Assembly (NCBI RefSeq): GCF_025421775.1
Contig: NZ_JAOEFX010000006.1
Location: forward strand, 1 to 64,000
Length of the DNA stretch: 64,000 bases
Direction: 5' to 3'
From: Paenarthrobacter aurescens
GTDB taxonomy: Bacteria > Actinomycetota > Actinomycetes > Actinomycetales > Micrococcaceae
In this document: one piece after another, positions 55,780 through 64,000 of the stretch
Layout: each line of letters begins with the position of its first letter
Numbering within the stretch: the stretch's first letter is position 1
The notes under the pieces: model-generated
Database searches by the model: none
Told to the model about the DNA's origin: nothing
What the model saw: the letters and a program-made list of their open reading frames with translations, nothing else
Made by a program: the position numbers and the translations under genes

Positions 55780-55967
55780 GCTTGACCGTTGTGGGTATTG
55801 CGATCGGCGCCTTTGTGGCGTTTATGTCCCTCTCGTTCGGGTTGTGGGGCTTCCTTATCTCCCTGCTTTTTATGGGTATCGGTGCGTTCCTTGGCCGCGC
55901 CGCTGACGGCAAGCTGGATCTCCGGAGCGTCCTTGACGCCATTACGGGCCGGCGCTCCTCGTCATGA
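55776..55967 (+). CDS. DUF2273-like small membrane protein
   Basis: 63 residues with two hydrophobic segments (about 4-40) and a short basic tail LRSVLDAITGRRSSS, matching the small membrane protein (DUF2273) that accompanies Asp23 genes. Overlaps both neighbours by 4 bp (ATGA). Likely part of the Asp23 membrane complex. Confidence 0.85.
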   Translation: MSLTVVGIAIGAFVAFMSLSFGLWGFLISLLFMGIGAFLGRAADGKLDLRSVLDAITGRRSSS

Positions 55968-56344
55968 GCGTGGCTGAGGCTGTGGAATCCACCAGCAGCC
56001 TGGCCGGCCACAACCGGATCAGTACCCAGGCATTGACATCGTTGGCCCGAGCCGCTGCCGCCGAGGCTCTGGGCGTTGCGCCGGGCGATATCCGCGCTGA
56101 TTGGGCGGACGACGACGGCCTGCTGGCTTTGTCGATCGTGGCACCTATCAGCATCCCGGCTTTGAACGAAGTACTGCGGAACCCGCAGCGGGTCCAAGGC
56201 TTCGGCGGATCCATCTGGGACCGTGCAGTAGCGGCAAAAGCATCGGTGCTGGAGACCCTCACCCGACTCAGCGGATCGCAGCTCAGCCGGGTGGACATCA
56301 GGATCAGCGGAGCGCACGTTTCGGAGGGAGGGCGCGTTCAGTGA
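55964..56344 (+). CDS. Hypothetical Asp23-operon protein
   Basis: 126 residues. HNRISTQALTSLARAAAAEALGV and the end SQLSRVDIRISGAH look like a diverged Asp23-like fold, and the middle ADDDGLLALSIVAPIS is strand-rich. The position between the DUF2273-like and DUF6286-like genes is standard for this actinobacterial operon. Start overlaps by ATGA and the stop lies within the next GTGA. Confidence 0.82.
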   Translation: MSVAEAVESTSSLAGHNRISTQALTSLARAAAAEALGVAPGDIRADWADDDGLLALSIVAPISIPALNEVLRNPQRVQGFGGSIWDRAVAAKASVLETLTRLSGSQLSRVDIRISGAHVSEGGRVQ

Positions 56345-56979
56345 CACAGGATCAGACTGACATTGTGGATGACACAGCACCAGGCGTCAGGCCGGTGGCT
56401 GGCGAGGACCCAGCCATGACCCGCATTCTTCGCCGGGAGACCCATTCGTCACGCGCCGGGGCGGCCGGGATTGCAGCGGTCCTGGTGATACTCCTTTGCG
56501 TTTACGCGTTGCTTGAAGCCGGTGTTCGTGCCGTTGGACAACCTCCATGGCTGATCGAACCCACCACAGCAGCCGAGCGCATCATCGCCCTCCCGGACGG
56601 GATTTCGCCGTTGCTGCTCGGTGCGGGTGGCGCAGTGATAGCCATGATCGGTTTGTTCTTCCTCCTGCACGCAGTGCTGCCTGGCAGGCGTGCCCGCCAT
56701 TTGCTGCGGGACCCGCGCACTGCCGTCGTGGTTGATGATGAAGTACTCGCTTCGGCTCTGGCGCGTCGGGCCCGGACAGCCGCGAATGTGTCGCAGGAAC
56801 AGGTCATGGTGATTGTGTCCAGGCAATTAGTGGTGGTCAACGTGCGGCCTACCTCCGGGAGCCGTGTCAGCGAGGAATCCGTGCTGGCCGCCGTGCAGGC
56901 TGAGTTGGAGGAAATGTCGCCTGTGCCCATGCCGGCTGTTCGGGTGAACGTGGCGGCGTCGGGGGTGGTCGGAGCGTGA
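56341..56979 (+). CDS. DUF6286-like membrane protein of the Asp23 operon
   Basis: 212 residues from GTG 56341. Two membrane helices (about 41-65 and 85-107) flank a short loop, and a C-terminal cytoplasmic domain (about 115-212: RTAVVVDDEVLASALARRAR, ANVSQEQVMVIVSRQLVVVN) is alpha/beta, matching the family. The long frame beginning at 56101 is a shadow. Overlaps the next gene by 4 bp. Confidence 0.85.
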   Translation: MTQDQTDIVDDTAPGVRPVAGEDPAMTRILRRETHSSRAGAAGIAAVLVILLCVYALLEAGVRAVGQPPWLIEPTTAAERIIALPDGISPLLLGAGGAVIAMIGLFFLLHAVLPGRRARHLLRDPRTAVVVDDEVLASALARRARTAANVSQEQVMVIVSRQLVVVNVRPTSGSRVSEESVLAAVQAELEEMSPVPMPAVRVNVAASGVVGA

Positions 56980-57587
56980 ACGGCACACCCCGGGCCCTCA
57001 ACCGGGTTCTCCTTTTCATCATTGGTGCGACGCTTCTGGCCGTCGGACTGCTGCTTCTATTGCTCGCTACCGTGCCAGCCGTTGCTACCTGGTGGCACGG
57101 CTGGTCCGCCGCTGTCTGGGCGGGGGCAGAGGACCTCTTCCGGCAAACGCGGCTACCCGGGCGCCAGGAGAGCTGGCTGTGGATTGTGGCCGGAGTGATC
57201 CTGGTGGCCATCATCATCGCGATGGTCGCCTGGCTCTCGCAGCAAGGTAAGGGCCGGGCGAACCTTCTGGTGGCCAGCGACGACGACAGCGACGTCGACG
57301 GCGAAGTCAGGATAGGCGGCGCTGTCGCCGAACAAGCACTCAGAGCCGCGTTGTCCGAAAGGACCGACCTCGCAGGTGCCTCCGTTGCCACCTATGAGGT
57401 GGAGGGGCAAGCTGGCCTGCGCATACGAATCCAACCCCGGCAGGGCGTTGCACCGCACATCCTCGCCGCTGAAGTCTCGCAACTGGTCGAGGCCCTGGAC
57501 CTTGTGATCGGACAGAAGACCCCAGTGCTGGTGCATATGATTTCCGGCGCCCGGTCCAGGTTCACCAAGGCCGAAAGGGTTCGCTGA
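56976..57587 (+). CDS. amaP: AmaP-like alkaline shock response membrane anchor
   Basis: 203 residues, GTG start. Two N-terminal membrane helices (about 10-35 and 65-85) with a loop, then a cytoplasmic domain (about 100-203, SDVDGEVRIGGAVAEQALRAAL and RQGVAPHILAAEVSQLVEAL). This is the usual AmaP layout, which ties Asp23 to the membrane. Last gene of the operon, followed by a 29-bp palindrome. Confidence 0.87.
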   Translation: MNGTPRALNRVLLFIIGATLLAVGLLLLLLATVPAVATWWHGWSAAVWAGAEDLFRQTRLPGRQESWLWIVAGVILVAIIIAMVAWLSQQGKGRANLLVASDDDSDVDGEVRIGGAVAEQALRAALSERTDLAGASVATYEVEGQAGLRIRIQPRQGVAPHILAAEVSQLVEALDLVIGQKTPVLVHMISGARSRFTKAERVR

Positions 57588-57621
57588 CGTTGCCAAATCA
57601 ACGCCGGTGCCCATAGTTTGA

Positions 57622-57650
57622 GTTCAAAGGGGGAGCACCTCCCTTTGAAC
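57622..57650 (+). promoter_or_regulatory. 29-bp palindrome between the Asp23 operon and the LEA-like gene
   Basis: GTTCAAAGGG...CCCTTTGAAC (57622-57650) is a near-perfect inverted repeat. It lies 34 bp after amaP and 39 bp before the next gene. Without a T run it is not a clear terminator; an operator or RNA hairpin is possible. Confidence 0.5.
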
Positions 57651-57688
57651 GTGTTGTCACAGTTCCAACCGTCACAGAGGAGAGCACT

Positions 57689-58024
57689 ATGAGTGAAGAG
57701 ACCACCGGCGCCGAAGCGGCAAACGGGGCGGCAGAAAACGCGAAGGATTTCGCTGGCGAGGCCGTTGAAAACGTCAAGGAATTTGCTGGCGACGCCGTTG
57801 AGAACGCCAAGGAGTTTGCAGGTGCAGCGGCTGAGAACGTGAAGGAATTTGCTGGCGAAGCCACCGAAAACGTCAAGGAGTTCTTCTCCGGTGACGTCGG
57901 AGAGAACGCCAAGGAACTGGCAGAAGATGTCGCTGGGAAGTCCAAGGAGATCGCCGGGGATGCGGCCGAAAATCTCAAGGACCTCGGTTCAAAGATCGCC
58001 GGCATGTTCAAGGGTGAAAAGTAA
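57689..58024 (+). CDS. LEA-like 11-residue repeat protein
   Basis: 111 residues almost wholly of an 11-mer of the form E-N-x-K-E/D-F-A-G-x-A-x, repeated about eight times from residue 17 (ENAKDFAGEAV, ENVKEFAGDAV, ENAKEFAGAAA, ENVKEFAGEAT and so on). It is acidic, without Cys, and has the group 3 LEA pattern of amphipathic helices that form on drying or salt stress. ATG 57689 is preceded by GAGGAGAG. It is probably a stress protectant next to the envelope stress operon; which partner it protects is unknown. Confidence 0.85.
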   Translation: MSEETTGAEAANGAAENAKDFAGEAVENVKEFAGDAVENAKEFAGAAAENVKEFAGEATENVKEFFSGDVGENAKELAEDVAGKSKEIAGDAAENLKDLGSKIAGMFKGEK

Positions 58025-58150
58025 CCCGGCCCACTGCTCCACACCCGGGATGGCAGCTCTCAGCCGATGCGGAAGCACGGTGATGACCTGCCATCCCTCC
58101 CCTTTTAACGAGTAGCCTGAGGTTCACACTCGACGGACAGGAGGTAGCCG

Positions 58151-58837
58151 GTGGCTGAAACAGCGGTGTTCGATTCGACGGTGGCCGGTGTGATGGCTGA
58201 GCTTGCCGGCTTGGAGGATCCCCGTGCCCGAGAGGTGAACGAGAAACACGGCGACGATCACGGCGTGAATCTCGGCAAACTGCGTGCTGTGGCGAAAAGG
58301 CTGAAAACACAGCAGGACCTCTCCAAGGAACTTTGGGACACGGGCGATACCGCAGCCCGGTTGCTCTCACTCCTGATCTGTAAACCCAAGGCGTTCGGAC
58401 GCGATGAACTGGACCGCATGCTGCGGGAAGCACGTACTCCCAAGGTGCAGGACTGGCTGGTGAACTACGTGGTGAAGAAGAGCCCGCACTGCGAGGACCT
58501 GCGCCAGGAATGGTTCGCTGACGCTGACCCTGTAGTGGCGAGTGCGGGGTGGGCGCTGACGTCCGAGCGGGTCGTCAAGAAACCTGAGGGCCTGGCCTTG
58601 GAGCAGCTGCTGGACACCATCGAAGCCGAGATGAAGGAAGCCCCAGATCGCCTTCAATGGGCCATGAACCACACGTTGGCCCAGATAGGGATTGAACACC
58701 CTGGCCTCCGTGCCCGTGCCTTGGGTATCGGCGAACGCCTGGAGGTCCTCAAGGATTATCCGACGCCGCCTAATTGCACGTCCCCCTTTGCCCCCAGTTG
58801 GATCAACGAGATGGTCCGCCGCAAAGCGGGCACGTAG
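58151..58837 (+). CDS. DNA alkylation repair protein (AlkD-like)
   Basis: 228 residues from GTG 58151 (AGGAGGT upstream), all helical, in the HEAT-like repeat style of PF08713. Motifs NLGKLRAVAKRLKTQQDLSK, LWDTGDTAARLLSLLI, KVQDWLVNYVVKKSPHCEDL and ADADPVVASAGWALTSERVV match the DNA-alkylation-repair family. The enzyme would remove alkylated bases in the nucleus-free cytoplasm. It stands alone between the LEA-like gene and betT. Confidence 0.82.
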   Translation: MAETAVFDSTVAGVMAELAGLEDPRAREVNEKHGDDHGVNLGKLRAVAKRLKTQQDLSKELWDTGDTAARLLSLLICKPKAFGRDELDRMLREARTPKVQDWLVNYVVKKSPHCEDLRQEWFADADPVVASAGWALTSERVVKKPEGLALEQLLDTIEAEMKEAPDRLQWAMNHTLAQIGIEHPGLRARALGIGERLEVLKDYPTPPNCTSPFAPSWINEMVRRKAGT

Positions 58838-59029
58838 CAAATAGCGGGGGACGCCCTGCGGAATCCGGGGTGGGTGCATAGTGACAGGACTCATATAAAT
58901 CGACCCTTTCCGTAGTGCGTTGGTAGCGTCGAAAGCCAAGCCAGACTCACGATGATGCGGGCTGACGTATCCATGGGCACGCCCAGGGAGCCACGTCTGC
59001 ACTAAGCCTCAAAACTGAAATGGACCCCG

Positions 59030-61201
59030 ATGAGCCAGAATTCGAAACCCCCTGCGGGCTCCGCAGGGGCTCAATCTGAAGAAAACAAGCTGCCACAAAA
59101 CGCCGCCGGAATGGCTGGCGCGGCACCTGAAGCCAAGACCCGTGTGAACAAGACCGTCTTTTTCGGTTCCGCTATTGGTGTTGTGGCTATCGCCCTATGG
59201 GCTATTTTCGCCAAGGAGAACGCCGATGCCGTGATCGGCGCCATGGTGTCCTGGGTATCCACGAATATGGGTTGGTACTACTTCCTGATCGTCACTGCCG
59301 TGGTGGTCTTTGTCTTGGTGGTGGCCTTATCCCGGGTGGGCAAGACCAAGCTGGGGCCGGACCATTCCAAACCGCAGTTCGGCATGTTCACTTGGGCTGC
59401 CATGCTGTTCGCGGCCGGAATCGGAATCGACCTGATGTTTTTCTCGGTCTCCGAACCCGTGAGCCAGTATCTGGCACCGCCACAAGGTGAGGGCGGAACG
59501 GCTGAAGCCGCCCGGCAGGCCTTGGTGTGGACGCTCTTTCACTACGGAATTGCGGGCTGGGCCTTGTACGCCTTGATGGGGCTGGCCCTTGGCTACTTCT
59601 CCTATCGCCACAACCTGCCGCTCAGTATCCGATCCGCCCTGTATCCGATTTTCGGGAAGAAGATCGAAGGGCCCGTGGGACATGCGGTGGACATCGCCGC
59701 GCTGCTGGGCACCATCTTTGGCATCGCAACGTCATTGGGCATCGGCGTCGTGCAGCTCAACTACGGACTCAACTTCATGTTCGGGATTCCGGAGAACCTG
59801 GCGGTGCAGATCGGCCTGATCGCATTGTCCGTGGTGATGGCCACGGTTTCCGTGGTGGCCGGCGTGGAAAAGGGAATCCGTCGCCTGTCCGAGCTCAATG
59901 TGATCCTGGCACTGGCATTGATGCTATTTGTCCTGGTGACGGGTAAGACCAACTTCCTCTTGGACGGCATTGTCCAGAACATCGGCGATGTCATCAGCCG
60001 ATTCCCCGGAATGACCCTGGATACGTTCGCTTACGACAGGCCAACGGATTGGCTGAACGCCTGGACCCTGTTCTTCTGGGCCTGGTGGATCGCGTGGGCG
60101 CCCTTTGTGGGACTGTTCCTGGCCCGGATCTCCCGCGGCCGCACCATCCGCCAGTTTGTGCTGGGCACCATGACCATTCCCTTCATGTTCATCCTGTTGT
60201 GGATCTCCGTGTTCGGAAACTCCAGCCTGGATCTGATCATGAACGGAAACGCTGCCTTTGGGGAGGCGGCCATGAGCCACCCGGAACGGGGCTTCTACAG
60301 TCTCCTGGCCGAATTCCCTGCTGTTCCCGTCACTGCTGCGGTGGCAACGTTCACCGGCCTGCTGTTCTACGTGACCTCGGCTGATTCCGGCGCGCTGGTG
60401 ATGTCCAACTTCACGTCCCATCTGAAGGATGCCGATTCTGACGGACCGGAATGGATGCGCGTGTTCTGGGCTGTGGCCACGGGCCTGCTGACGCTCGCCA
60501 TGTTGACCGTGGGCGGTGTGGCGACACTGCAGAACGCCACGATTGTCATGGGATTGCCGTTGTCGCTGCTGCTGGTATTGATCATGCTGGGGCTGTACAA
60601 GGCGCTGAGAGTGGAGAACACCCTCAATGACAGCTACCGAGCCAGCCTGCCTGGCATCATCACGGGGCGCTCCAGCGATCAGCGGAGTGGGCGCACGTGG
60701 CGCCAGCGGCTCTCCCGGGCCATGAGCTACCCCGGCCGCAAGCAGACCACACGCTTTGCCGATACCGTGGCTATCCCGGCCCTGCAGGAAGTCGAGGCCG
60801 AACTGAAGGCCCAAGGTGCCGAGACTGCCCTGACGATAGCCACCGTAGAAGCCTGTGGCATCCAAAGCATCGACCTGCAGCTGGCCATGGGGGAGGAACG
60901 GCCCTTCAAGTACCAGATCTACCCGGTCCAGTACGAGACGCCCAGCTATGCCACCCGTCGCGTCGATCCGGATGACCACTACTACCGGATGGAGGTGTTC
61001 TCCCTGGAAGGCAGCCGCGGCTACGACCTCATGGGATACACCAAGGAGCAGGTCATCACGGACGTCCTTGACCACTACGAACAGCACCTTGAATTCCTGC
61101 ACCTGAACCGTGCAGCCCCTGGAATCACCGTGATGGTGGAGGACCAGGTGGCTAAAGACAATTGGGAATCTGACTTCGAAACGCAGGAGGAAACTAAATG
61201 A
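59030..61201 (+). CDS. betT: BCCT-family choline/betaine transporter
   Basis: 723 residues with twelve membrane helices. BCCT hallmarks: GIGIDLMFFSVSEPVSQYLAPP, the conserved Trp-rich helix 8 region WTLFFWAWWIAWAPFVGLFLARISRGRT, and TSADSGALVMSN. The long C-terminal cytoplasmic tail (about 540-723) is typical of osmosensing BetT-type members. Choline import is inferred from the coupled betB and betA genes. Starts at ATG 59030 and ends in an ATGA overlap with betB. Confidence 0.9.
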   Translation: MSQNSKPPAGSAGAQSEENKLPQNAAGMAGAAPEAKTRVNKTVFFGSAIGVVAIALWAIFAKENADAVIGAMVSWVSTNMGWYYFLIVTAVVVFVLVVALSRVGKTKLGPDHSKPQFGMFTWAAMLFAAGIGIDLMFFSVSEPVSQYLAPPQGEGGTAEAARQALVWTLFHYGIAGWALYALMGLALGYFSYRHNLPLSIRSALYPIFGKKIEGPVGHAVDIAALLGTIFGIATSLGIGVVQLNYGLNFMFGIPENLAVQIGLIALSVVMATVSVVAGVEKGIRRLSELNVILALALMLFVLVTGKTNFLLDGIVQNIGDVISRFPGMTLDTFAYDRPTDWLNAWTLFFWAWWIAWAPFVGLFLARISRGRTIRQFVLGTMTIPFMFILLWISVFGNSSLDLIMNGNAAFGEAAMSHPERGFYSLLAEFPAVPVTAAVATFTGLLFYVTSADSGALVMSNFTSHLKDADSDGPEWMRVFWAVATGLLTLAMLTVGGVATLQNATIVMGLPLSLLLVLIMLGLYKALRVENTLNDSYRASLPGIITGRSSDQRSGRTWRQRLSRAMSYPGRKQTTRFADTVAIPALQEVEAELKAQGAETALTIATVEACGIQSIDLQLAMGEERPFKYQIYPVQYETPSYATRRVDPDDHYYRMEVFSLEGSRGYDLMGYTKEQVITDVLDHYEQHLEFLHLNRAAPGITVMVEDQVAKDNWESDFETQEETK

Positions 61202-62703
61202 GCACCGAAACGCTTTACATCGGCGGCAACTGGACTGCAGCATCCGACGGCGGCACCCGGGAAATCCACTGCCCCGCCGACGGCGAACTGGTGGGTACCG
61301 TCTCTGAGGGAACGGCCGAGGACTCCGCACGCGCCGTCGAGGCCGCCAGGGCGGCGTTCGACTCGGGCGAATGGTCGGGAAAATCCCCCCTGGAGCGGGG
61401 TTCCTTCCTGATCAGCGTCGCGAACAGGTTGCGCGAACGTAAAGACGAATTTGCCCGGGCAGAGACGCTCGACACTGGGAAACGCCTGGTGGAGAGCGAA
61501 ATCGACATGGACGACATCGCCAATTGCTTCGAGTACTTCGGGAAGCTCTCCGGCCAGGAATCCGGACGGATGGTGGACGCCGGAAGCGCAACCGTAGTGA
61601 GCCGGATCGAGTACGAGCCCGTAGGCGTTTGCTCGCTGATTGCGCCATGGAACTATCCGCTCCTCCAAGCGTCCTGGAAGATCGCACCGGCGTTGGCCGC
61701 AGGCTGCAGCTTTGTCCTGAAACCCAGCGAGCTTACCCCGCACACCTCCATCCTCATGATGGACGTTCTCCAGGAGTTGGGACTTCCTGCCGGAGTTGCC
61801 AACCTGATCCTGGGTGCAGGCAAGACGGTGGGCACCGTCCTCTCAAGTCACCCTGACGTTGACCTGGTGTCCTTCACCGGCGGTTTGGAAACCGGGAAGA
61901 CGATTGCTGCCTCGGCCGCAGCATCGGTCAAGAAGGTGGCGCTGGAACTGGGCGGGAAGAACCCCAACATCATCTTTGCCGACGCCGACTTCGACGCAGC
62001 ATTGGACAATGCACTCAATGCCGCGTTCGTGCACTCCGGCCAGGTTTGCTCGGCTGGTGCCCGGTTGATCGTGGAAGAATCCATCTCGGAGAAATTCGTG
62101 GACGAACTGGTGCGCCGCGCGGAGCAGATCCGTTTGGGTGGACCCTTCGATCCCGCGGCCGAGACCGGACCGCTGATCTCCGCAGCACACCGGGACAAGG
62201 TCACCGCCTACGTGGACAAGGGCGTCGCAGAGGGTGCACGCCTGCGCTGCGGCGGAAAATGGGGCGAGGGCGATCTGGAGAAGGGCTTCTATTACCTCCC
62301 CACCATCCTGGACCAGGTCAAGAGCGGCATGTCCGTCGTGGTGGATGAGGCCTTCGGCCCGGTGGTGACGGTGGAAACCTTCAGTACGGAAGAAGAAGCC
62401 ATCAAGATCGGCAACGACACCCACTACGGCCTGGCTGGTGCTGTCTGGTCGCAGGACGCGGGAAAGACCCAGCGCGTGGCCCGGGCCCTGCGCCACGGCA
62501 CTATCTGGATCAACGATTTCCACCCGTACTTGCCGCAGGCGGAATGGGGTGGCTTTGGCCAGTCCGGCGTTGGGCGTGAGCTCGGCCCCACAGGCCTGGC
62601 CGAGTACCAGGAAGCCAAGCACATTTACCAGAACATCGACCCACAGGTGACGGGCTGGTTCAAGGACCACGCCGCCACTGATGCACTGACAGACGGGAAG
62701 TGA
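61198..62703 (+). CDS. betB: Betaine-aldehyde dehydrogenase
   Basis: 501 residues of the ALDH family. Motifs are CSLIAPWNYPLLQASWKIAP, LKPSELTPHT, SFTGGLETGK, catalytic Glu in LELGGKNPNII and catalytic Cys in HSGQVCSAGARLIVEES. The C-terminus WGGFGQSGVGRELGPTGLAEY is close to betaine-aldehyde dehydrogenases. It turns betaine aldehyde into glycine betaine with NAD. Overlaps betT by ATGA; betA follows 3 bp later. Confidence 0.92.
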   Translation: MSTETLYIGGNWTAASDGGTREIHCPADGELVGTVSEGTAEDSARAVEAARAAFDSGEWSGKSPLERGSFLISVANRLRERKDEFARAETLDTGKRLVESEIDMDDIANCFEYFGKLSGQESGRMVDAGSATVVSRIEYEPVGVCSLIAPWNYPLLQASWKIAPALAAGCSFVLKPSELTPHTSILMMDVLQELGLPAGVANLILGAGKTVGTVLSSHPDVDLVSFTGGLETGKTIAASAAASVKKVALELGGKNPNIIFADADFDAALDNALNAAFVHSGQVCSAGARLIVEESISEKFVDELVRRAEQIRLGGPFDPAAETGPLISAAHRDKVTAYVDKGVAEGARLRCGGKWGEGDLEKGFYYLPTILDQVKSGMSVVVDEAFGPVVTVETFSTEEEAIKIGNDTHYGLAGAVWSQDAGKTQRVARALRHGTIWINDFHPYLPQAEWGGFGQSGVGRELGPTGLAEYQEAKHIYQNIDPQVTGWFKDHAATDALTDGK

Positions 62704-62706
62704 CGC

Positions 62707-64000
62707 ATGACATCCGAGGCAAAGACTGAGTTCGACTACATCGTGGTTGGCGGCGGCTCTGCCGGCGCAGCCGTGGCATCGCGCCTGAGCGAGGACCCCT
62801 CCCTTGAGGTGGCACTGGTGGAGGCCGGACCGGACGATCGCGGGATTCCCGAGATTCTCCAACTGGACCGCTGGATGGAGCTGCTGGAATCAGGCTACGA
62901 CTGGGACTACCCCATCGAGGAGCAGGAGAACGGCAACTCGTTCATGCGCCATGCCCGTGCCAAGGTGATGGGCGGCTGCTCCAGCCACAACTCGTGTATT
63001 GCCTTCTGGGCACCCCGGGAGGACATTGACGAGTGGGAGCAGAAGTTTGGTGCCACAGGATGGAACTCGGAGATGGCTTTCCGCCTGTTCAAGCAGCTGG
63101 AAAGCAACGAGGACGCCGGGCCGGACGCTCCGCACCATGGAGACAGCGGCCCTGTGCACCTGATGAACGTCCCGGCATCCGATCCCACGGGCCGCGCATT
63201 GCTGGATGCCTGTGAACAGTCCGGCATCCCCAAAGTGCACTTCAATACTGGCGAGACTGTGATCAACGGTGCCAGCTTCTTCCAGATCAACCGACAGGCT
63301 GACGGCACCCGCGCGTCGTCGTCTGTGTCCTACATCCACCCGATCATGGAGCGGGAGAATTTCACGCTCCTGACGGGACTTCGCGCCAAGGAACTCACTT
63401 TCGACGCCGACAACCGCTGCACGGGCGTGGCCGTGGTGGACAACGCTTTTGCCAGGACCCATCACCTGACAGCGCGCTCCGAGGTGATTGTCTCCACGGG
63501 CGCGATCGATTCTCCCAAGCTCCTGATGCTCTCCGGCATAGGCCCGGCTGCCCAGCTTGAGGGGTTCGGCATCCCGGTACGCGTTGATTCCCCTGGCGTG
63601 GGCGAACACCTTCAGGACCATCCGGAGGGGGTTATCCAGTGGGAAGCCAAACAGCCCATGACGGAGACGTCCACGCAGTGGTGGGAGGCCGGCATTTTCA
63701 CTACGACCGAAGAGGGCCTGGACCGGCCGGACCTGATGTTCCACTACGGGTCCGTGCCTTTCGATATGCACACGCTGAGGCAAGGATTCCCGACGACGGA
63801 GAACGGCTTCTGCTTGACGCCGAACGTCACGCACGCCCGTTCCCGGGGCACGGTAAGGTTGCGCAGCCGCGACTTCCGCGACAAGCCGAAAGTGGATCCC
63901 CGCTACTTCACCGACCCGCATGACATGCGTGTCATGGTTGCCGGGATCAAGAAGGCCCGTGAGATCGCGGCCCAGCCCGCCTTGGCGGAGTGGGTGGGCA
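62707..64000 (+). CDS. betA: Choline dehydrogenase (GMC oxidoreductase), 3' end outside the window
   Basis: 431 codons are present and the frame remains open at the window end. The N-terminus YIVVGGGSAGAAVASRLSED is the FAD-binding GxGxxG motif (about 11-30), followed by MRHARAKVMGGCSSHNSCIA, the GMC signature 1, and STGAIDSPKLLMLSGIGPA, signature 2 (about 263-281). It oxidises choline to betaine aldehyde. GGAAG precedes the ATG; it is the last gene seen of betT-betB-betA. Confidence 0.92.
   Translation, partial: MTSEAKTEFDYIVVGGGSAGAAVASRLSEDPSLEVALVEAGPDDRGIPEILQLDRWMELLESGYDWDYPIEEQENGNSFMRHARAKVMGGCSSHNSCIAFWAPREDIDEWEQKFGATGWNSEMAFRLFKQLESNEDAGPDAPHHGDSGPVHLMNVPASDPTGRALLDACEQSGIPKVHFNTGETVINGASFFQINRQADGTRASSSVSYIHPIMERENFTLLTGLRAKELTFDADNRCTGVAVVDNAFARTHHLTARSEVIVSTGAIDSPKLLMLSGIGPAAQLEGFGIPVRVDSPGVGEHLQDHPEGVIQWEAKQPMTETSTQWWEAGIFTTTEEGLDRPDLMFHYGSVPFDMHTLRQGFPTTENGFCLTPNVTHARSRGTVRLRSRDFRDKPKVDPRYFTDPHDMRVMVAGIKKAREIAAQPALAEWVG

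Noticed and set aside
59924..61330. 468-residue minus-strand frame opposite betT.
   Set aside because: Shadow of betT and betB, without motifs.

Overview
The window reads as the chromosome of a high-GC actinobacterium of the Micrococcaceae, most likely Arthrobacter or Paenarthrobacter. Supporting signs are DtxR/IdeR-type iron boxes, a Cys-Ser-Gly (not Ala-Ser-Gly) histidine ammonia-lyase, the large (about 1630-residue) NAD-glutamate dehydrogenase, a c-di-AMP (ydaO-type) riboswitch ahead of an NlpC/P60 gene, a complete actinobacterial Asp23/AmaP operon, frequent GTG/TTG starts and many 4-bp ATGA/GTGA gene overlaps. I see no insertion sequence, prophage, CRISPR array or rRNA. The assignment is by recognition only; no database search was made.

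Layout. 1-3.7 kb: the end of a protein built of Asp-Gly-Gly-Ala repeats, tightly followed by a cupin_4/JmjC-like oxygenase, a sucrase/ferredoxin-like protein and a spermidine-synthase-like protein. 3.7-13.2 kb: an iron block with a heterodimeric ABC transporter, an AraC regulator, and a siderophore-binding lipoprotein, siderophore-interacting flavoprotein, two FecCD permeases and a FecE ATPase, with two DtxR-like boxes. 13.2-22.9 kb: an amine catabolism operon (aldehyde dehydrogenase, copper amine oxidase, TetR, PaaK-like CoA ligase, thiolase, alpha/beta hydrolase, APC permease, small membrane protein). 22.9-26.1 kb: LysR regulator, MFS importer and 3-hydroxybutyrate dehydrogenase. 26.1-41.7 kb: a scattered histidine-utilisation region (amino acid permease, IclR, SRPBCC, hutU, hutH, then NAD-glutamate dehydrogenase with a one-base frameshift, a tRNA-Cys, hutG) ending in a purine-type permease. 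hutI is not in the window.

41.7-52.0 kb: CopC-domain membrane protein, c-di-AMP riboswitch plus NlpC/P60 protein, a short Rossmann protein, a tandem universal stress protein next to a rifampin-phosphotransferase-like enzyme, a CDF metal exporter, a zincin, a PfkB kinase and an EamA exporter. 52.3-52.7 kb: tRNA-Glu, tRNA-Asp and tRNA-Phe with a terminator. 52.9-55.2 kb: two lipoproteins and a PKD-like secreted protein. 55.3-58.0 kb: the Asp23/AmaP envelope-stress operon and an 11-residue-repeat LEA-like protein. 58.1-64.0 kb: an AlkD-like protein, then betT, betB and betA (truncated by the window end) for choline uptake and conversion to glycine betaine.

How it fits together. Histidine can pass through HutH, HutU, a HutI encoded elsewhere, and HutG to glutamate, which the NAD-glutamate dehydrogenase would deaminate if the frameshift is not real. 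The c-di-AMP riboswitch, Asp23 genes, LEA-like protein and bet genes together suggest a strong cell-wall and osmotic-stress component. The most interesting candidates are the DGGA-repeat/JmjC pair (possible peptide hydroxylation system), the amine oxidase plus CoA ligase plus thiolase operon that lacks hydratase and dehydrogenase genes, the frameshifted glutamate dehydrogenase, and a tRNA-Cys lacking the near-universal U8.
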